Below, in pieces: positions 7,460 to 17,091 of a DNA stretch of 64,000 nt; within the stretch, counting starts at the first letter, position 1; every line of letters starts with the position of its first letter. Below the pieces are notes generated by a model. The model made no database searches. It was not told the DNA's origin and saw nothing but the letters and a program-made list of their open reading frames with translations. Source of the stretch: Gordonia sp. OPL2 (lineage in GTDB: Bacteria; Actinomycetota; Actinomycetes; Mycobacteriales; Mycobacteriaceae); NCBI RefSeq assembly GCF_003797825.1, contig NZ_RKME01000008.1:124001-188000 (forward strand), written 5' to 3'. The translations under genes were made by a program, and so were the position numbers.

Positions 7460-9780
7460 TGAGTGCGCAGGTGGATACCGTTTCAGCCGCAGCCGGCAGC
7501 CCCGATCAACCCCAGCCGTTCCGAGAACTCGGACTGAAGGACGACGAATACGCGCGGATCCGTGAGATCCTCGGCCGTCGACCCACCGACGCCGAACTCG
7601 CGATGTACTCGGTGATGTGGTCGGAGCATTGCAGCTACAAGTCGTCGAAGGTGCACCTGCGGTACTTCGGTGAGACCACCACCGAGGAGATGCGTGCGAG
7701 CATGCTCGCGGGCATCGGTGAGAACGCCGGCGTCGTCGACATCGGCGACGGCTGGGCGGTCACCTTCAAGGTCGAGTCGCACAATCATCCGAGCTACGTC
7801 GAGCCGTATCAGGGCGCGGCGACCGGCGTCGGCGGCATCGTCCGCGACATCATGGCGATGGGCGCCCGCCCGATCGCGGTCATGGATCAGCTGCGGTTCG
7901 GTGCGGCGGATGCGCCGGACACGCGTCGTGTCGTCGACGGCGTCGTCCGCGGCGTCGGCGGCTACGGCAACTCCCTCGGCCTGCCCAACGTCGGCGGCGA
8001 GACCGTCTTCGATCCCAGTTACGCGGGCAACCCGCTGGTGAATGCGCTGTGCGCAGGCGTCCTGCGCACCGAGGATCTCCACCTCGCATTCGCCTCGGGC
8101 GCGGGCAACAAGATCATCCTGTTCGGTGCGCGTACCGGACTCGACGGCATCGGCGGCGTGTCGGTGCTGGCGTCGGAGACGTTCGACGACGCGGACGCCG
8201 GGAGCGAAGCGAGCGGGTCCAATGACGCAGGGAGAACTCGACCTAGTCGCAAGAAGCTGCCGAGCGTGCAGGTGGGCGATCCGTTCACCGAGAAGGTGCT
8301 CATCGAGTGTTGCCTCGAGCTCTACCACGCCGGGCTCGTCGTCGGCATCCAGGATCTCGGCGGTGCCGGTCTGTCCTGCGCCACATCTGAGCTGGCCGCC
8401 GCCGGCGACGGCGGCATGCACATCGACCTCGAGAAGGTGCCCATGCGCGCCGAGGGCATGACCCCCGCCGAGGTGCTCTCGAGCGAGTCGCAGGAGCGCA
8501 TGTGTGCGGTGGTGACGCCGGAGAACGTCGACGCCTTCCTCGCCGTCTGCCGGAAGTGGGATGTGCTCGCGACCGTGATCGGTGAGGTCACCGACGGCGA
8601 CCACCTCGTGATCACTTGGGACGGAGAGACCGTCGTCGACGTGCCGCCCCGCACCGTTGCGCACGACGGCCCCGTCTACGAGCGGCCGGTTGCCCGGCCG
8701 GAGTGGCAGGACGGCGTCATCGAGTCGACGTCAACCCCGCTGGAGCGGCCCGACACCCCGCACGCGCTGCGCGACACCGCCCTGCAGATGCTGGCCTCGC
8801 CGGCACTGTGCAGCCGCAAGTTCATCACCGAGCAATACGACCGCTACGTCCGCGGCAACACCGTGCTCGCCGAGAACGCCGACTCCGGCATGGTCCGCAT
8901 CGACGAGTCGTCGGGACGCGGCATCGCACTGGCCACCGACGCGTCGGGCCGCTACACGTTCCTCGACCCGTATCGCGGTGCGCAGCTCGCGCTCGCGGAG
9001 GCCTACCGGAACGTCGCGGTCTCGGGTGCCGCGCCCAAGGCCGTCACCAACTGTCTCAACTTCGGGTCACCGGAGGACCCGGCCGTGATGTGGCAGTTCC
9101 AGCAGGCCGTGCGGGGACTCGCCGACGGTTGCGCGCAGTTGGGCATCCCGGTCACCGGCGGCAACGTCAGCTTCTACAACCAGACCGGTTCGACGGCGAT
9201 CCTGCCGACGCCCGTCGTCGGAGTGCTCGGTGTGATCGACGACGTGCACCGTCGCGTACCGACCGGATTCGGCACCGAACCGGGGGAGACCCTGATCCTG
9301 CTCGGCGAGACGCGCGATGAGTTCGACGGGTCGATCTGGGCGCAGGTCGCACACGACCACCTCGGCGGCGTTCCGCCGCAGGTCGATCTCGAGCGTGAGC
9401 GGCTGCTCGCCGACATCATGGTGGCGGCCTCGCGCGACGGACTCGTCTCGGCCGCGCACGATCTGTCCGAGGGCGGGCTGTTCCAGGCTGTCGTCGAGTC
9501 GGCGCTCGCCGGTGAGACCGGCTGTCGCATCCTGCTTCCCGAGGACGCCGACCCGTTCGTGTGGCTGTTCTCGGAGTCGTCGGGACGTGCGGTCGTCGCC
9601 GTCCCACGCACCGAGGAGTCGCGGTTCACGTCCATGCTCGACGCCCGCGGGATGCCGTGGGTCCGCATCGGTGTCGTCGACCAGGGCAGCGACTCGGTGT
9701 CGGTGCAGGATCAGTTCGAGGTCACCCTCGACGAGCTCCGCGAGGTCCACGAGGCCACCCTGCCGGCTCTGTTCAGCTGA
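7459..9780 (+). CDS. purL: Phosphoribosylformylglycinamidine synthase, subunit II
   Basis: A 773-residue small-type PurL, which with PurS and PurQ converts FGAR to FGAM in purine synthesis. [12 protein letters not shown], the [21 protein letters not shown] block and [10 protein letters not shown] are diagnostic ATP/FGAR-site motifs. An insertion of roughly 20 residues around residue 247 ([12 protein letters not shown]) interrupts the usual short loop before [12 protein letters not shown]; its DNA is related to the tandem repeat in cydC. The reading frame is intact and the insert is in a surface-loop position, so activity is probably kept. Confidence 0.96.
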   Translation: MSAQVDTVSAAAGSPDQPQPFRELGLKDDEYARIREILGRRPTDAELAMYSVMWSEHCSYKSSKVHLRYFGETTTEEMRASMLAGIGENAGVVDIGDGWAVTFKVESHNHPSYVEPYQGAATGVGGIVRDIMAMGARPIAVMDQLRFGAADAPDTRRVVDGVVRGVGGYGNSLGLPNVGGETVFDPSYAGNPLVNALCAGVLRTEDLHLAFASGAGNKIILFGARTGLDGIGGVSVLASETFDDADAGSEASGSNDAGRTRPSRKKLPSVQVGDPFTEKVLIECCLELYHAGLVVGIQDLGGAGLSCATSELAAAGDGGMHIDLEKVPMRAEGMTPAEVLSSESQERMCAVVTPENVDAFLAVCRKWDVLATVIGEVTDGDHLVITWDGETVVDVPPRTVAHDGPVYERPVARPEWQDGVIESTSTPLERPDTPHALRDTALQMLASPALCSRKFITEQYDRYVRGNTVLAENADSGMVRIDESSGRGIALATDASGRYTFLDPYRGAQLALAEAYRNVAVSGAAPKAVTNCLNFGSPEDPAVMWQFQQAVRGLADGCAQLGIPVTGGNVSFYNQTGSTAILPTPVVGVLGVIDDVHRRVPTGFGTEPGETLILLGETRDEFDGSIWAQVAHDHLGGVPPQVDLERERLLADIMVAASRDGLVSAAHDLSEGGLFQAVVESALAGETGCRILLPEDADPFVWLFSESSGRAVVAVPRTEESRFTSMLDARGMPWVRIGVVDQGSDSVSVQDQFEVTLDELREVHEATLPALFS
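8198..8233 (+). repeat. Single in-frame copy of the GSEASG repeat inside purL
   Basis: The unit starting GCCGGGAGCGAAGCGAGCGG encodes A-G-S-E-A-S-G-S-N and is nearly identical to the five tandem units in cydC at 30318-30497. It lies within a loop of PurL. The reading frame is preserved. Confidence 0.75.
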
Positions 9781-9796
9781 GTGCGGTTCGCCACGC

Positions 9797-10651
9797 TCAG
9801 GCGATCAGCGGCTCGACCGCGGCGAGAATCCCCTCCGCGTCGTCGGTGGTGATCTGGTCGACGCGCAGCTCGACGAGCCGTAGCACGTCGCGGATCGACG
9901 CGTCGTCGGCGGCGTACACGGTGTAGGCATCGACCGTGCGTCCGCGGCCGTGGAACGCCTTCACGAGGTCGTGCCCACGCCGGTCGGCGTCCAGGACGAG
10001 CCGTCGTTCGAGATAGACCATCTCCGCACGGGGCGAGGCGGCCACCGCCGCGTCGGCGAACTCGTCGAAGCGTCCGGAGCGCAGCACGCGGTCGACGGCA
10101 CCGCCGTGGCACGGGTCGAAGCCGATGCGGATGTCGGGGACGGGGTCGGTGAGCAGGGCGACGGCCTCGGCGTCGCCGCAGGACAGTATCGCGCTGCGTG
10201 CGAAGGGTGTGACGGCGTCGGCGAACGTCGCGATCGCGCGCTCGTCGAGGTCGGCTGCGGTCTCCTTGAAGTCCAACTGCAGCAACGCATCCCGATGCAC
10301 GTCGACGTCGGACAGGACCTCGGCGAGGTCCTCGATGAGCAGCACCGGCTGGTCGAGGGGAGTGCCGTCGTCGGACCGGAGGAAGAGCGCTCGTATGTGG
10401 TCGGCGGAGAGCTGCGAGATGGTGCCGCGGCCGGTCGTGCCGTGGGCGACGTCGCGGTCGTGGAGGACGGCGAATCCGCGGCCGGCGTGGATCACGAGGT
10501 CGATGTCCACGGAGGCGCCGACCGTCATGCCCTCGACGATGCGGCGCGTCGTGAATGCCGGGTCGCCGGCCCGACGACGGGCACGGTGCCACTTGAGTGC
10601 GGTCGAGTGGCCGTCGCGGACGATCGCCACCGGAGCAGAGGAGTCGGTCAC
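9797..10651 (-). CDS. Glycerophosphodiester phosphodiesterase-family protein
   Basis: A 284-residue cytosolic protein read from GTG 10651 (VTDSSAPVAI); there is no signal peptide. DIDLVIHAGRGFAVLHDRD, VLLIEDLAEVL and LLQLDFKE match the metal and phosphodiester site of the GDPD TIM barrel. C-terminal VDAYTVYAADDASIRDVLRL and VDQITTDDAEGI are typical closing strands. It hydrolyses glycerophosphodiesters to glycerol-3-phosphate plus alcohol. The HRG start motif is degenerate here, so the substrate may differ. It converges on purL with a 16-bp gap. Confidence 0.8.
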   Translation of the reverse strand: MTDSSAPVAIVRDGHSTALKWHRARRRAGDPAFTTRRIVEGMTVGASVDIDLVIHAGRGFAVLHDRDVAHGTTGRGTISQLSADHIRALFLRSDDGTPLDQPVLLIEDLAEVLSDVDVHRDALLQLDFKETAADLDERAIATFADAVTPFARSAILSCGDAEAVALLTDPVPDIRIGFDPCHGGAVDRVLRSGRFDEFADAAVAASPRAEMVYLERRLVLDADRRGHDLVKAFHGRGRTVDAYTVYAADDASIRDVLRLVELRVDQITTDDAEGILAAVEPLIA

Positions 10652-10735
10652 GGTCCTCGACGCTACGTGAGCTCGGCGAACAGCGGGTGTCGTGGAAGGG
10701 CAGTCGTCGACCGCGCGAAAACACCTCCCGAGAAT

Positions 10736-10749
10736 TGAAACATGTTCTA
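10736..10749 (+). promoter_or_regulatory. KstR-type operator match
   Basis: TGAAACATGTTCTA fits the published KstR consensus TNNAACNNGTTNNA at every fixed position. It lies 11 bp before the oxidoreductase start and covers the alternative upstream ATG 10742. KstR represses sterol catabolism genes in mycolic-acid bacteria; regulation here is inferred from the motif. Confidence 0.6.
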
Positions 10750-10759
10750 CTTTGGGGGC

Positions 10760-11839
10760 ATGACTCTTCGTGTTGTCGAGTGGTCGACAGGAACCGTGGG
10801 ACGCCATGCCATCGCCGGAATCGACGCCCACCCCGATCTGGAACTCGTCGGCGTGTGGGTCTCGGACCCCGCGAAGGTGGGCCGGGACGCCGGGGATCTC
10901 GCCGATCTGGGGCGCGAACTGGGCGTGACGGCCACGAATGATCGCGACGAGCTGTTGGCGCTGCGGCCGGACTGCATCGTGCACACCGCGATGACCGATG
11001 ACCGCATCTTCGAGGCCATCGACGACCTGATCTCCTTCGTCGAGGCCGGGATCAACGTGGTGTCCAGCGGTCCCGTCGTGCTGCAGTTCCCCCAGGGCAT
11101 CCTGAACCAGGACCTGCTCGACCGCGTGGCCGCCGCCGGGCGGACGGGCAACGCGAGCCTGCACGTCAACGGGATCGATCCCGGATTCGCCAACGACGTC
11201 CTGCCGCTGGCGATGACCAGCCTCTCGCAGCGCATCGACGAGATCCGATGCCTGGAGATCGCCGATTACTCCACCTATTACCAACCCGTGGTCATGAAGG
11301 ACATCTTCGGTTTCGGGCAGCCGATGGACGCCACGCCGCTGCTCCTGTTGCCCGGGGTCCTGTCGATGGGCTGGGGCAGCGTCGTCCGTCAGCTCGCAGC
11401 CGGGCTCGGCCTGACGCTCGACGAACCGCTGATCGAACGGACCGAGCGCGTGGCCGCCGACCGCGACTACCCGACGGTGTCGGTGGACATCGCCGAAGGA
11501 ACCATGGCCGCTCTGCATTTCGAGGTCGTCGGACAGGTCGACGGTGTCGATCGCATCGTGCTCGAGCACTACACACGCACTCACCCCGATCAGTGTCCGG
11601 ACTGGCCGACGCCGGCCGAGGGCGACGGCTGTTACCGCATCCTCATCTCGGGCGAGCCCGAGATGAAGGTGGAGTTCTCCCACCACGGCGAGAACGGTGA
11701 CCACAACGTGTCGGGCATGATCGTGACCGCGATGCGGCTGGTGAATTCGGTTGCCGCGGTGGTGGATGCCAAGCCCGGACTGGTGACCGCGCTGGACCTG
11801 CCGATGGTGTCGGGGCGGGGGTTGGTCGCCGGCGGGTGA
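10760..11839 (+). CDS. NAD(P)-dependent oxidoreductase, dihydrodipicolinate-reductase-like
   Basis: A 359-residue protein starting at ATG 10760; the in-frame ATG 10742 lies inside the operator and is disfavoured. The N-terminal Rossmann motif VVEWSTGTVGRHAIAGI, with a fingerprint resembling DapB and 2,4-diaminopentanoate dehydrogenase, is followed by a long C-terminal domain. Many paralogues of this family occur in mycolic-acid bacteria near lipid and steroid genes; their substrates are mostly unknown. The KstR-type site in its promoter suggests a role in sterol or related lipid degradation. Confidence 0.75.
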   Translation: MTLRVVEWSTGTVGRHAIAGIDAHPDLELVGVWVSDPAKVGRDAGDLADLGRELGVTATNDRDELLALRPDCIVHTAMTDDRIFEAIDDLISFVEAGINVVSSGPVVLQFPQGILNQDLLDRVAAAGRTGNASLHVNGIDPGFANDVLPLAMTSLSQRIDEIRCLEIADYSTYYQPVVMKDIFGFGQPMDATPLLLLPGVLSMGWGSVVRQLAAGLGLTLDEPLIERTERVAADRDYPTVSVDIAEGTMAALHFEVVGQVDGVDRIVLEHYTRTHPDQCPDWPTPAEGDGCYRILISGEPEMKVEFSHHGENGDHNVSGMIVTAMRLVNSVAAVVDAKPGLVTALDLPMVSGRGLVAGG

Positions 11840-11885
11840 GGCCGTTGCCGGCGTAGCGAATATCGTCGCCCGCAGACGGTTTCCG

Positions 11886-14800
11886 CTACGTCTGGCGGGG
11901 CGCTGACGTCGACGGCCACCAGATCCGGTCACCGACGACGGCCATCGCGGCCGGAACGAGGATGGTCCGGACGATCGCGATGTCGAGCAGCAGTCCGACG
12001 GCGATGGTGAAACCGATCTGCACGAGGTTGAGCACGGTGCCGCTCATGAGTGCGAACATGGTGAGCGCGAACACGATTCCGGCGGTGGTGATGACGCCAC
12101 CGGTGCTGCCGAATCCGCGGATGATCCCGCGGACCATGCCGCCACGCGCGGACTCCTCCCGGATGCGTGAGGCGAACAGCATCGAATAGTCGGCGCCGAC
12201 CGCGATCACCGCCATGAACGACACCGGGATCACCGACCAGTCCAGGTCGACACCGATGATGTGCTGCCACACCAGGACACTCACGCCGACCGCCGATGCG
12301 AAGGACAGGATCACCGTGGCCACCAGCAGGACCGGGGCGAGCACACTCCGGAGCAGCACCATCAGGATGAGCAACACGGCCAGAACGGCGACGGTCGCAA
12401 AGAGGAGGAAGTCGCGTCGTACCTGATCCTGCATGTCGGCAGACAGCGATGCCAGACCTGCGGTGGAGACGTCTGCGTCGTCGAGGACCGTCCCGGACAG
12501 CGCGCGCGCCGCGACGACAGGCAGTTCGCGGCTGGCCCGAAGTGACTCCTGCCCATACGGATTGACATTCCAGGTGACCAGCATGCGGGCGGTGCGGCCG
12601 TCCGGGGAGATCAGCAGTTTGCTGCCCTCGACGAATCGTGGATCGGTCAGTGCCTCGGGTGGCAGATAGAAGCCGGCACCGGGCCCGGACCGGGTCGCGT
12701 GCCCCATCGTCGACAGGTACTCCGATGCGCGCCGCAATCCGTCGTTCAGCTGCCCGGTCAGGGCCACGGTCTTGTCGGTACCTGCCTTCACCTGCCGCAG
12801 TCCGTCGGCGAGACGGCCCATGCCGCCGGCGAGTTCGGAGACACCCGCGGACAGGCGGGTCAGATCGGCGCGGATCTCGGTGCTCGAACGTCCGCCGAGC
12901 TGTCGCGTCAGGGAGTCGACTGTCTGCAACCCCGCCCGCAGCTCGGGCAGTAGCGCTCGCAGGCGTTCCACTGTGGTCGGTGCGGCATCTGCTGCGACGT
13001 CCAAATCGGTGAGCGCGGCCGACGCGCGACCGCCCAAGGCACGGTCGAGGGCGGCGAACGCCACGCGCGCCGCCATGCACTGTGCGTCGGAACGACATGC
13101 CGCCGTGGGACTCCCACCCTGAAGAGGACCGAACGTCGTCTGCACCTGACGGAGCGCCGAAGTGGCGACTCGATCACGCCCGTCGAGTGCCGCCACGATC
13201 GTGGCCAGCGATCCCAGCGTGGTCCGCAGGGTCGGCAGGACCTCACTCAGCGACTTCCCGTCGGTGGAGAGGGCGACGATGCGTTCGGTGCGGTCGAGTC
13301 CGTCGAGCACGGTGGACGCCATCGAGGTGACCTCGCGAGTGCCGTCGACGAGTTCCGGCATACGCGTGACGGCCGACTCGGCGCCGGTCGCGAGTTCGTC
13401 GACTCCCGCCGCGAGACGCTTGAGTTCCGGTGTCGCGGCGGTCATCTGACGATGTGCGTCGCCGAGTTGGGCGCCGACGACCCCGCTCTGGAACCCGGTG
13501 GCGGCCTCGGGAAGAGGCTTGCCGTCGGGTCGGGTGATCGAGCGCACGATCGCCACCTCCGGCATCGACGCCACGGACATCGCTGCCAGCTCGAGTGCGG
13601 CCAGGTCGCGGGTGTTGCGGACGTCGTGATCGGCTCGCACGGTGAGGTAGTCCGGCGCGATCTCGTTGTGGCCGTAATGCTGGGTCACAGCGTCATAGCC
13701 GCGCGTCGAGTCAGTCGGCCGGATCGGCATCGCCGACTCGTCCCAGTTCATCCGGTAGGTCGTGCTGATCAGGGCGGTCCCGATCAGGAAGAGCAGGGCC
13801 GCGGCGGTGTACACCCCGGCATGCCGGATCACTCGGGCACCTCGACGGCGCCAGGCGCGCTCGGTCGACGCCCGGGGTTCGGCCCAGCCGCGTCGCCCGG
13901 CGAGTGAGAGCAGTGCCGTGGGCAGGGTCAGGGCGATCGCCAGGGTGATCAGGACCGCCAGCGCGGTCGGCGGCCCGGCCGTGGTGAACATCCCGATCTT
14001 GGTGAAGATCATCGACCCGCACGCCGCGGCGATGGTCAGTGCCGAGGCGATCAGGATGGGTGCGGTCCGCCCAGAGCTGCGGGCAACGGCGTCACCGACG
14101 GAGGCGCCCGCCCGACGCCCCTCGTGATAGTTGGCGATGGTGAAGATCGCGTAGTCGGTTCCGGCGCCGAGTACCAGGGCGGTCATGATCGCGATCGTGA
14201 AGTTCGAGATCGACAGTGCGCCGGTCGAACCCAGCGCAGAGATGATCGGTCTCACCACCGCCAGGGTGATGCCGATCGTCGCGAGCGGGATGAGCGCGGT
14301 CACGAGGTCGCGGTAGGCGACGAGCAGCAGCAGGGTGATCAGCAGGATCGAGACGCCGGTGATGATCAGCAGTGACACGTCGATGGCGCTGAAGAGGTCG
14401 GCGAGCGTGGCGGTCGGGCCGCTGTAATGGACCCGGAGCGATTCCGGCTTTCCGATGGCCTCGATGTGCGCCCGGATCCCGTTGGTGGAGTGATGCGCCC
14501 GCGTCGAGCCCACCGAGCCCTCGGAGGCGATGAAGAGGGTCACGGCCTTGCCGTCGGGACTCAGCGCGATGCTGCGCGTGACCGGGTTGCCGAACGTGTC
14601 GAGGACATAGGCGACGTTCTCCTTGTCACTCACCAGGCGCGCCAGCAACTCCCGGTAGTAGCGCTCGTCGTCGGCGTCGATCCCGCTCTCGTCGACGAGG
14701 ACGACGCTGCTGACCGCATTCGACGGCGGCACACCGAAATCGGCTGCCATGCGTTCGAGGCTCTGATTGGCGGGCAGGTCGCGCGGCAGGAAGTCGGCGG

Positions 14801-14948
14801 ACCGGCTCGCCACGGTCTGTTCCAGTTGCGGCACGGCGAGGTTGAGGCCGGCGGCGACGGCGATCCAGAGGAGTAGGACCATCCCGGCGTGCCGGTGAAT
14901 CCATCCTCCCGCGACGGTCAGTGCGCGACTCTGTGTCGATGCTGCCAC
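11886..14948 (-). CDS. MmpL-family RND transporter
   Basis: A 1020-residue RND protein, probably exporting a lipid to the cell envelope. GTG 14948 is chosen because AGGGGAG (14954-14960) lies 5 nt upstream; the in-frame ATG 15002 has no such site. Layout: TM1 (near residue 25), a periplasmic domain, a TM cluster with LGAGTDYAIF, a large helical second extracellular domain with coiled-coil-like repeats (about 460-740), and a second TM cluster with AVGADYSMLF. The Asp-Tyr pairs in GTDY and GADY are the proton-relay residues of MmpL proteins. No MmpS, pks or regulator gene is adjacent. Confidence 0.92.
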   Translation of the reverse strand: MAASTQSRALTVAGGWIHRHAGMVLLLWIAVAAGLNLAVPQLEQTVASRSADFLPRDLPANQSLERMAADFGVPPSNAVSSVVLVDESGIDADDERYYRELLARLVSDKENVAYVLDTFGNPVTRSIALSPDGKAVTLFIASEGSVGSTRAHHSTNGIRAHIEAIGKPESLRVHYSGPTATLADLFSAIDVSLLIITGVSILLITLLLLVAYRDLVTALIPLATIGITLAVVRPIISALGSTGALSISNFTIAIMTALVLGAGTDYAIFTIANYHEGRRAGASVGDAVARSSGRTAPILIASALTIAAACGSMIFTKIGMFTTAGPPTALAVLITLAIALTLPTALLSLAGRRGWAEPRASTERAWRRRGARVIRHAGVYTAAALLFLIGTALISTTYRMNWDESAMPIRPTDSTRGYDAVTQHYGHNEIAPDYLTVRADHDVRNTRDLAALELAAMSVASMPEVAIVRSITRPDGKPLPEAATGFQSGVVGAQLGDAHRQMTAATPELKRLAAGVDELATGAESAVTRMPELVDGTREVTSMASTVLDGLDRTERIVALSTDGKSLSEVLPTLRTTLGSLATIVAALDGRDRVATSALRQVQTTFGPLQGGSPTAACRSDAQCMAARVAFAALDRALGGRASAALTDLDVAADAAPTTVERLRALLPELRAGLQTVDSLTRQLGGRSSTEIRADLTRLSAGVSELAGGMGRLADGLRQVKAGTDKTVALTGQLNDGLRRASEYLSTMGHATRSGPGAGFYLPPEALTDPRFVEGSKLLISPDGRTARMLVTWNVNPYGQESLRASRELPVVAARALSGTVLDDADVSTAGLASLSADMQDQVRRDFLLFATVAVLAVLLILMVLLRSVLAPVLLVATVILSFASAVGVSVLVWQHIIGVDLDWSVIPVSFMAVIAVGADYSMLFASRIREESARGGMVRGIIRGFGSTGGVITTAGIVFALTMFALMSGTVLNLVQIGFTIAVGLLLDIAIVRTILVPAAMAVVGDRIWWPSTSAPRQT

Positions 14949-14965
14949 CTGATCTCCCCTCCGCG

Positions 14966-14991
14966 GACTATGTATGCAGGACGACATAGTC
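14966..14991. promoter_or_regulatory. Dyad upstream of the mmpL gene
   Basis: Perfect 8-bp inverted arms GACTATGT (14966-14973) and ACATAGTC (14984-14991) are separated by 10 bp. They lie directly upstream of the mmpL ribosome site. Geometry suits a TetR- or MarR-type dimer; the repressor is not encoded next to it. Confidence 0.55.
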
Positions 14992-15091
14992 GATAGAGGC
15001 AAGCTATCTGTGACTCGAAGTAACGGTCAACCACCTCGGGGTGGATGGCGTTGTGCGTTGCGCTACCGCAGGGGAGGCGATGTGGTGCAGG

Positions 15092-16600
15092 TCATATCGA
15101 CCAGGTATGCACTGGTTCGCCCTCGTGCATGAGGTCGACGTAGTCGCGCAACATCCCCGTGAGCGCGGCCTCGCGGCTGTCGCCCGCCGTCTCGCGGGCC
15201 AGGACGGCCTTGCGCTGCCAGGCCGATCCGGTCTGCCGGTTGATGCAGCGGCCCTCGATCACCGACAGGTAGCGCGAGCGCGCCTTGCCGGACACCCCGA
15301 AGGACTGGAGGCCGGCGTCGGCGAGGGGGAGCAGTCGGCGCAACGTCAACTCGTCGGGCCGTACCCAGCCCACATTCGGCCAGTAGAGCTGGGCCTCCAG
15401 TCCGGCACGGGCTCCCGACTGCAGGTTCTCCGCTGCGGCGTTGAACGACATCTGCGACCACAACGGGCGATCGGATTCGACGAGCCCGCGGACCGCCCCG
15501 TAGTAGAACGCCGCGTTGGCCATCGTGTCGACGACGGTCGGACCGGCCGGCAGGACCCGGTTCTCCACCCGCAGATGTGCATGCCCGTCGACGACGTCGT
15601 AGACGGGCCGGTTCCATCGGTAGACGGTGCCGTTGTGGAGTCGCAGCTCGTCGAGGGTCGGTGTGCGGCCCGAGTCGAGTTCCTCGATCGGATCGATGTC
15701 CGAGCAGACGGGCAGCAGTGCCGGGAAGTAGCGGGTGTTCTCCTCGAACAGGTCGAAGATGGTGTTGATCCATCGCTCGCCGAACCAGACCCGCGGTCGC
15801 ACCCCCTGGTTCTTCAGCTCCAACGGTCGGGTGTCGGTCGCCTGCTCGAAGACGGGGATGCGACTCTCGTGCCACAGGGCCGTGCCCGCCAGGAACGGCG
15901 AGTTGCCGGCCAGCGCGACCTGGATACCTGCGATGCTCTGCGCGGCATTCCAGTGCGCGGCGAAGTCCTCCGGCGCCACCCGCAGATGCAGCTGGAGCGA
16001 GGTGCATGCGGCCTCGGGGAGGATGGAGTCGATGGCGGTGTGCAGCCGCTCGGTGGAGTGGTTCTCGCTCAACGGGATTCCGCTGATGTCGATCTCGATG
16101 TCCTCGCCCCGCGCCGCGAAGATCTGCTCGTTCAGCAGGTCGTAGCGTGGATTCGCCGAGATCCATTGATGGGCAAAGTGTTCGGAACGCAAGGTCGGCA
16201 GCATGCCGATCATGACCAGGTGATTGTCGGTCTGGGCCGCGCGCTTCTCCGCGCGGTTGAGCGACGTACGCAGTGCCTGTTCGAGAGAGATCGTGTCGTC
16301 GGTGACGAACGGCCGTGGGGAGACGTTGATCTCGATGTTGAACTGTCCGAGTTCGGTCTGGTAGTCGGGGTCGGCGATGGCGTCGAGAACGGTCGCGTTG
16401 GCCATCGCCGGGTTCATGTCGTCGTCGACGAGGTTGAGCTCGACCTCCATGCCCAGCAGCGGTTCCGGTGGCTGCCCGTGGTCGGTGAACAACCCGTCGG
16501 CCAACATCCGGGCGATCGCCTCGGTCCCGCGGCCGACCTGTCGGCGGAACCGCACCCGATCCTCGCCGGTGAACTCGCGTTTGCCCACGTCGGTGCCCAT
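15092..16600 (-). CDS. GCS2-family glutamate-cysteine ligase-like protein
   Basis: A 502-residue carboxylate-amine ligase from ATG 16600 (MGTDVGKREF); ATG 16615 is an alternative. LLGMEVELNLVDDD is the ATP/glutamate-binding start of the GCS2 fold; GQFNIEINVSPRPF, TSLQLHLRVAPEDF and RVENRVLPAGPT are later active-site blocks. The organism makes mycothiol, so classical glutathione synthesis is not implied; the acceptor amine is unknown. Its start overlaps the divergent sterol-carrier-like gene, leaving no separate promoter region. Confidence 0.8.
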   Translation of the reverse strand: MGTDVGKREFTGEDRVRFRRQVGRGTEAIARMLADGLFTDHGQPPEPLLGMEVELNLVDDDMNPAMANATVLDAIADPDYQTELGQFNIEINVSPRPFVTDDTISLEQALRTSLNRAEKRAAQTDNHLVMIGMLPTLRSEHFAHQWISANPRYDLLNEQIFAARGEDIEIDISGIPLSENHSTERLHTAIDSILPEAACTSLQLHLRVAPEDFAAHWNAAQSIAGIQVALAGNSPFLAGTALWHESRIPVFEQATDTRPLELKNQGVRPRVWFGERWINTIFDLFEENTRYFPALLPVCSDIDPIEELDSGRTPTLDELRLHNGTVYRWNRPVYDVVDGHAHLRVENRVLPAGPTVVDTMANAAFYYGAVRGLVESDRPLWSQMSFNAAAENLQSGARAGLEAQLYWPNVGWVRPDELTLRRLLPLADAGLQSFGVSGKARSRYLSVIEGRCINRQTGSAWQRKAVLARETAGDSREAALTGMLRDYVDLMHEGEPVHTWSI

Positions 16601-16616
16601 GGACCCATGGTGCATG

Positions 16617-17012
16617 ATGGTCGGCGTGACAGCGCGCAAACCGATCGATCCGGGCGAGGCCCGCGCTGCGATCGTCGCCGTTGCCGAGTGGATTCGCGAC
16701 GACTCGCTGCCGGCACCCGCTCGGCCCGCCCTCGCCGCCGCCGTACGGATGAGTGCGCGCACTCTGGCGCAGATCGCACCGGGTTCGTCGGTCGAGGTGC
16801 GTGTCCCGCCGTTCGTGGCCGTGCAGTGCATCGAGGGTCCGCGACATACCCGTGGGACGCCCCCGAACGTCGTGGAGACCGATGCGCGCGCATGGCTTCA
16901 ACTCGTGATCGGCGACGCCGAGCTGTCGGATCTGGTCGAGCGGGGAGCCGTCACCGCCTCGGGGTCACGCGCCGGCGAGGTGGCTCGCTGGATGCCCCTG
17001 TTCCCCCTGTGA
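16617..17012 (+). CDS. Sterol-carrier-family (SCP-like) protein
   Basis: A protein of about 131 residues, apparently orthologous to M. tuberculosis Rv0807 by position before purF. It has a helical N-terminus (KPIDPGEARAAIVAVAEWI) and a C-terminal half (VRVPPFVAVQCIEG, ETDARAWLQLVIG) matching the mycobacterial sterol-carrier-like domain that may bind a lipid or sterol. ATG 16617, ATG 16614 and GTG 16626 are all possible starts. CATGAT at 16613-16618 is 7 nt before GTG 16626, which would be a leaderless start. The stop codon lies in the first unit of a 15-bp tandem repeat. Confidence 0.72.
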   Translation: MVGVTARKPIDPGEARAAIVAVAEWIRDDSLPAPARPALAAAVRMSARTLAQIAPGSSVEVRVPPFVAVQCIEGPRHTRGTPPNVVETDARAWLQLVIGDAELSDLVERGAVTASGSRAGEVARWMPLFPL

Positions 17013-17064
17013 CCGTTGACCCTGTGACCGTTGACCCTGTGACCGTTCCCCCCGTGACCGTGTT
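17005..17064 (+). repeat. Four 15-bp tandem repeats at the end of the SCP-like gene
   Basis: Units of CCCTGTGACCGTTGA start at 17005, 17020, 17035 and 17050; the last two are degenerate. The first unit supplies the stop codon of the SCP-like gene. The array fills most of the gap to the convergent CPBP gene. Confidence 0.8.
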
Positions 17065-17091
17065 TCTGTCTTGCGGCCGTCGTCCGTCCGG

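Noticed and set aside
9797..11932. A 711-residue minus-strand ORF covering the GDPD-like gene and beyond
   Set aside because: Only the last 284 residues resemble a protein family. The rest is antisense to the oxidoreductase gene and reflects high-GC codon bias.
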